Of a stretch of 11,737 nucleotides of DNA, positions 9,141 to 11,737 are shown in pieces. The DNA is taken from contig JAMYWO010000328.1 of NCBI GenBank assembly GCA_024220525.1, positions 28,428 to 40,164 on the forward strand. The letters are read 5' to 3'. Below the pieces are notes generated by a model. That model made no database searches, was not told the origin of the DNA, and saw nothing but the letters and a program-made list of their open reading frames with translations. Source of the DNA: Cochliopodium minus. Its lineage: Eukaryota; Discosea; Himatismenida; Cochliopodiidae. The position numbers and the translations under genes were made by a program. Positions within the stretch are counted from its first letter, which is position 1, and each line of letters begins with the position of its first letter.

Positions 9141-9703
9141 ATGGGTTTGAAATTATTGTTTATTTTTTGTTTATTTTTATTTATTTCTCATTATTCCTGT
9201 GAAATCCAACAAACAAGCCTCAATTGCCAGGGTAATATTTTTAATTAATCAAATATTATAAACCATATATGATAGAGGTCTAAATGTTAATCCTCAACTA
9301 ATTTGCGAGACAGTATTTAATTTTTGAAGAATACAATCAAATATCTCAACTTAAAATATGGAATATTGCCTATTTTATTAATAAAATTTCATTTATAGCG
9401 TGCAAAGAAATAATAAAGATAATCTACGATTATAGAGGGACCATTTCTCACAAAAAGAGAATAGAACAAGAAGGGCTTATCACAGAGAAGATTGAAAAAG
9501 TCTGCAAAGAAGCAAACACCTTCCACATGATAGGAAATCCTTCCCCCAACATGATCGCCTCCTGCAGTGACTTTATGGAGTACGACGAAGAATGGGAAGA
9601 AATGTTCATGAAGAAAGACTGGAACAAGTTAACTTTGCAACAAACACAAGATAACTTTTGCAGAAAGATTAATGTATGCAAAGTTGAAGAAAGGGATCTT
9701 TGA
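9141..9703 (+). CDS. Small secreted six-cysteine protein, saposin/canopy-like, 131 aa
   Basis: Exons 9141-9231 and 9399-9703 are joined in phase 1 across a 167-nt GT-AG intron. The ATG abuts a run of 17 A. Residues 1-19 are a clear signal peptide (MGLKLLFIFCLFLFISHYS), so the protein enters the ER. The mature part has six well-placed cysteines: C29-x2-C32, C66, C86 and C118-x5-C124, plus C20 at the cleavage region. A CxxC start and Cx5C end are the saposin-fold signature, but the 19-residue gap between the middle pair is longer than in typical saposin B domains. The segment LNCQACKEII and the acidic EYDEEWEEMF helix before the last pair recall canopy (CNPY/DUF3456) ER proteins, though those are longer. 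The C-terminus EERDL is only loosely like an ER-retention signal. Function is unknown: lipid binding or ER chaperone co-factor are both possible. AATAAA (9703-9708) overlaps the TGA stop. Confidence 0.75.
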
Positions 9704-9832
9704 ATAAACAAAATACGTTATTTAATATACTGAAGAAACTTTTTGATTTTTTTTTTTTTTTTTCTAATTTTTGAAGATTTAAAATTGATCCCATCATTTA
9801 TTTGGTAGTCAAAAAGAAAATAGTTAATGGTT
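9704..9832. terminator. Shared 3' region between convergent saposin-like and RasGAP genes
   Basis: The two stops are 129 nt apart. AATAAA at 9703-9708 can serve the plus-strand gene, and TTTATT at 9797-9802 (AATAAA on the minus strand) can serve the RasGAP gene. A run of 18 T lies at about 9746-9763. The arrangement closely resembles the ankyrin/alpha-SNAP junction; the calls rest on hexamers only. Confidence 0.35.
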
Positions 9833-10515
9833 TTAATAGTTCTCTTTTTTCTTTATTTTTTGTTTCTCTTTGATTTTTTCAAAGAGTTCAGCATATTCTC
9901 CGTCTTCGTCTGCCTTTTTCATTTCGTCCAAGTTTCGGTGGATGAAGTTCCAAATGTAGGCGAGAGCGTCCATCTCGTATTTCTGTGGGACATTCAAAGA
10001 TTGGTTGATATTGTTATTGGAGTCGTTGTTAATTAAACTAAGAAAAAATAAAAAAAATAAATAAAATAAAATGGAAAAATAAATAAAAAAAATAAAATTT
10101 CTGATAAAAAATTGCCTTTCGTAAAATTCCTTCAATTCGTGGATCTCTTGTACGACGTGCTCATCGAAATAACTGTAGTTAGGGTTCAATTTGGATGGGG
10201 CAGTCTCGCTGGAAAGGGCTTGTATCACCTTGGAAATAACTTGGAGATCTTTGTGGGAATTGGGAGGAACTAAAGAAATAAAAATAAATAAAAAATAAAA
10301 AAAAATGAAAAATGAAAAATAAAAAAATAAAAAAGTAAAAAAATAAAAATAAAATAATGAATAAAACAAAAAATAAAAATACCATCTTTTGTTGTGATAG
10401 AATATGCCTTAGGATAAACAATGGCGGGATAGAAACATCTCAACAACAAAAAATTGGCAACTGCCTTGTTTTGGGTATCTCTATCAAATTTTGCTCCAAC
10501 TTGCTTGTGTACATA
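9833..10515 (-). CDS. RasGAP-domain protein, C-terminal half only, 5' part lost at gap
   Basis: Three exons on the minus strand: 10383-10515, 10116-10269 and 9833-10037. Together they code about 163 residues to a TAA stop. RasGAPs speed GTP hydrolysis by Ras and switch it off. The hallmark is AVANFLLLRCFYPAIVYP, matching the FLFLR-x3-PAIVSP motif of NF1/IQGAP/p120-type GAP domains, followed by DLQVISKVIQALSSE, the usual conserved helix, and YFDEHVVQEIHELKEFYE. The tail after the domain (LAYIWNFIHRNLDEMKKADE, then Lys/Glu-rich) is not recognised. The arginine-finger half of the domain is absent: the intron upstream of 10515 runs into the N at 10665, beyond which lies an unrelated plus-strand gene. 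The first intron is GT-AG. The second (10038-10115) uses a GC donor (GCAATT) and is the only join that keeps the frame into LINNDSNNN. Without splicing the frame stays open through the intron but would add a long Phe/Ile/Leu run, so splicing is preferred. Confidence 0.85.
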
Positions 10516-10590
10516 CTAAGAATATTTATTTGGAAAAAAACAATTAAAAAAACAATTAAAAATATAAAATTTAAAATTAAAACAATAAAA

Positions 10591-10664
10591 AAATAATAAA
10601 TAATAAATAATAAATAATAAATAATAAATAATAAATAATAAATAATAAATAATAAATAATAAAT
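10591..10664. repeat. 7-bp tandem repeat (AAATAAT)n, about 10.6 copies
   Basis: The unit AAATAAT runs perfectly for 74 bases up to the N at 10665. It lies in what should be a RasGAP intron (TTATTTATTA-type on that gene's sense strand). A perfect simple repeat ending at an ambiguous base is typical of a place where an assembler failed, so the true copy number is unknown. Confidence 0.95.
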
Positions 10665-10665
10665 N
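10665..10665. other. Assembly gap or ambiguous base (N)
   Basis: This is the only N in the window. To its left a RasGAP gene on the minus strand lacks its 5' exons. To its right a plus-strand reading frame runs straight into the N with no start. Both genes being cut at one base shows that sequence of unknown length is missing or that two contigs were joined here. Confidence 0.85.
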
Positions 10666-11057
10666 AATCCCACTCCGGTATTGAAAAAACCTCAAACATC
10701 GGTTCAAAATGAAACCAAAAATAATGAGAATATTCCCTCTAATAAAAGAAAAACATCAAACCAACCTTCAAATAATCAATCTAATAAAATAACAAAAGAA
10801 GAAGAAGGAATTTGCGAAACCAATGATGAAAAAAATCAAAAAAAAAAAAAAAAAACGAAAATGGGAACAAAGTTAATTGTAACAATAATGAACACAAAGC
10901 AGGAAAAAATGGAGAAAATGGTAAAGGAGATCCCGAGAGGAAAGAGAACCAAGGAATTGGTTGGAAATACATAAAGGAAGGTCGAGGTGAGGACAACGAT
11001 CAAAAGAGAACTTTTGGTGGTGGTGGTTACAAACTAACAGGACACCATGGAGCTGGA
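10666..11057 (+). CDS. Lys/Asn-rich plus glycine-rich protein fragment, lacking both ends
   Basis: The frame is open from the N with NPTPVLKKPQ, then an Asn/Lys/Glu-rich stretch (SNKRKTSNQPSNNQSNK, EEEGICETNDEKNQ) reaching a run of 18 A (10838-10855). Past it the sensible frame changes: one register gives NENGNKVNCNNNEHKAGKNG, then GIGWKYIKEGRGEDNDQ and FGGGGYKLTGHHGAG, while the original register degenerates into a basic low-complexity string ending at a stop at 10972-10974. A one-base miscount in the A run explains this best. The last 75 nt are identical to bases 1-75 and end at the same GT donor. No glycine-rich continuation follows to the right, whereas the exon at 223-375 supplies just such a continuation. 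I infer this is the 5'/central part of the gene at the left edge. The low-complexity region is probably a disordered linker before the glycine-rich domain. Confidence 0.6.
10838..10855 (+). other. A18 homopolymer at a frame change
   Basis: Eighteen consecutive A sit inside coding sequence. Codon phase is 10681 mod 3 before it and one base earlier after it. The downstream frame has a stop at 10824-10826 just before the run, so neither frame alone covers both halves. This is most likely a sequencing or assembly length error. Confidence 0.6.
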
Positions 11058-11059
11058 GT
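10983..11059 (+). repeat. Exact 77-bp direct repeat, copy 2
   Basis: Identical to 1-77. Here the upstream 300 nt are present and coding, so this copy shows what precedes the repeat, while copy 1 shows a plausible continuation (intron plus second exon). After the shared GT the sequence turns to CTCTTCAAATTTT, with no recognisable glycine-rich exon downstream. Confidence 0.9.
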
Positions 11060-11482
11060 CTCTTCAAATTTTAAATTGGACCTTCAATTATTCAAAATAA
11101 AATTTTTCCAAAGAAAGTTTTTCCAAAGATCAAATTTTTAGGATATTTTACTTTTCCAAACATTTTCTTTAAGTTCTTGTTCTCCCTAACTGTTGGTAGA
11201 TGTTGAAAACATTTGGATTTCCAAAGAAAAAATCTTGAAAAGCTTTTAAAATAACTCATTTTTCCTTTATATTTATTCTCCAATTTGTAAACCAATTTCT
11301 TCATCTACCTTTGTTTTTTTGTGGGCGATTTGTTTGTTATTTACTTTTCTTTTCTTTGACATTTTTTTATATCTTTTTTTTCTTTTTAAACCAATACAAT
11401 TAAAGAAAAGATTCATTCCACAAACTGAAAATTGAATTTTGGAAATGATAGTTTGCAATGAATTTATTGAAATGAAAATTAT
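11060..11482. other. Stretch without a confident gene, 423 nt
   Basis: The frame from the left runs on to a TAG at 11139-11141 but loses all glycine-rich character. On the minus strand an ATG at 11362 opens a 29-codon basic peptide (starting MSKKRKVNNKQ, stop at 11273-11275), and an overlapping ATG at 11304 opens a 70-codon frame with repeated FGK motifs to 11092. Neither has a recognised family, and the two frames do not join through a good splice pair. Several TTTCCAAAGA copies (about 11105, 11122 and 11219) give the 70-codon frame its repeats. The region probably holds the 3' flank of the coiled-coil gene and undefined sequence. Confidence 0.5.
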
Positions 11483-11737
11483 TTATTTTTTAAAGTATTT
11501 TATCAAACTTTCAATTTGATTTGAAAGAGTTTTGATTTCTTGTTGATCAATCTTTTGTTCTTTTTCAAATTTACTCTCAAGAATGCCAACTTTGTTCTTT
11601 TCTTCAGCTCTTTGTTGTTCCAATAACTTCTCTAGCTTATCAACTTTACTTTGTTCCATCTTTTCGATTGCTTTTTGTTCTTCCAACAACTTTTCTAAGT
11701 TTTTGATTTTGTTCTCTTCTTCTATTTTTTGTTTTTG
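11483..11737 (-). CDS. C-terminal end of a coiled-coil protein, 5' truncated at window edge
   Basis: The frame is open from the last base of the window (QKQKIEEENKIKNLEKLL) to a TAA stop at 11483-11485, giving 84 residues. The composition is almost only Glu, Lys, Gln and Leu with regular heptads. LEKLLEEQ and LEKLLEQQ recur 21 residues apart, i.e. three heptads, and a related ILESKFEKEQ follows. This predicts a long continuous coiled coil, ending in IESLIKYFKK. No start codon is in the window; the in-frame TTG at 11689 is not a start. The family cannot be named from a coiled coil alone. AATAAA on the minus strand (TTTATT at 11482-11487) overlaps the stop codon. Confidence 0.7.
   Translation of the reverse strand, partial: QKQKIEEENKIKNLEKLLEEQKAIEKMEQSKVDKLEKLLEQQRAEEKNKVGILESKFEKEQKIDQQEIKTLSNQIESLIKYFKK

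Noticed and set aside
9833-10369. A single 178-codon membrane protein on the minus strand
   Set aside because: The hydrophobic Phe/Leu/Ile/Tyr runs are translated T-rich introns; the parts between them form a RasGAP C-terminal half when spliced.
10440-10707. Minus-strand LLFIIYY-repeat proteins
   Set aside because: These are translations of the AAATAAT simple repeat across an N; no start or conserved content.
11092-11362. Two small overlapping minus-strand ORFs (basic KKRKV peptide and FGK-repeat peptide)
   Set aside because: Short, low complexity, no family, and no splice pair joins them in frame; kept only as a note in the 11060-11482 region.
1-11737. Transposon, viral, CRISPR, tRNA or rRNA elements
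   Set aside because: No transposase or integrase motifs, terminal inverted repeats, regularly spaced repeats or cloverleaf candidates were seen on either strand.

Overview
The window is nuclear DNA of a unicellular eukaryote with a very AT-rich genome. It uses the standard code, with TAA and TGA as real stops. Twenty-one complete spliceosomal introns can be modelled: 20 are GT-AG and one is GC-AG. Introns are about 53-277 nt long and extremely A/T-rich, and gaps between genes are short, about 130-170 nt. The protein set (ankyrin repeats, RasGAP, ALK-type glycine-rich domain, Asn-rich tails, a WDR62/MAPKBP1-like protein) fits a free-living amoeboid or flagellate protist, for example an anaeramoebid, amoebozoan or heterolobosean. 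That assignment is inference; no rRNA or other marker is present. There are no bacterial-style operons, CRISPR arrays, tRNAs, rRNAs or recognisable transposons.

Layout from left to right: (1) the 3' end of a glycine-rich protein gene (+, 1-375); (2) a two-exon ankyrin-repeat gene (+, 507-2177) whose first exon lies upstream of the long open frame; (3) a complete seven-exon alpha-SNAP gene (-, 2308-3775) with 13-nt and 21-nt exons; (4) a divergently placed five-exon MacroD-type ADP-ribosyl hydrolase gene (+, 3919-5161); (5) a seven-exon WDR62/MAPKBP1-like double beta-propeller gene (+, 5302-8971); (6) a small secreted six-cysteine saposin/canopy-like protein (+, 9141-9703); (7) the 3' half of a RasGAP gene (-, 9833-10515), cut off by an assembly gap; (8) a single N at 10665 next to a 7-bp tandem repeat; (9) an internal fragment of a Lys/Asn-rich plus glycine-rich protein gene (+, 10666-11057); (10) the 3' end of a coiled-coil protein gene (-, 11483-11737).

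Exon models were built by joining frames across splice sites. Every complete model (ankyrin 532 aa, alpha-SNAP 284 aa, MacroD 316 aa, WD40 895 aa, saposin-like 131 aa) closes in frame, and all but the ankyrin gene and the small secreted protein follow their family's conserved order closely. The genes are unrelated housekeeping and signalling functions (membrane fusion, ADP-ribose reversal, MAPK scaffold/centrosome, Ras off-switch), so the window is an ordinary compact stretch rather than a cluster.

The most informative anomalies concern assembly. The first 77 bases recur exactly at 10983-11059, and the two copies diverge immediately afterwards. The fragment at 10666-11057 and the fragment at 1-375 look like the two halves of one glycine-rich gene. 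The single N also cuts two genes pointing in opposite directions, so it must hide missing sequence. I see no convincing undescribed biological system. The biological curiosities are microexons, a GC-AG intron, one strand-inverted A-rich intron, and AATAAA signals that overlap stop codons.
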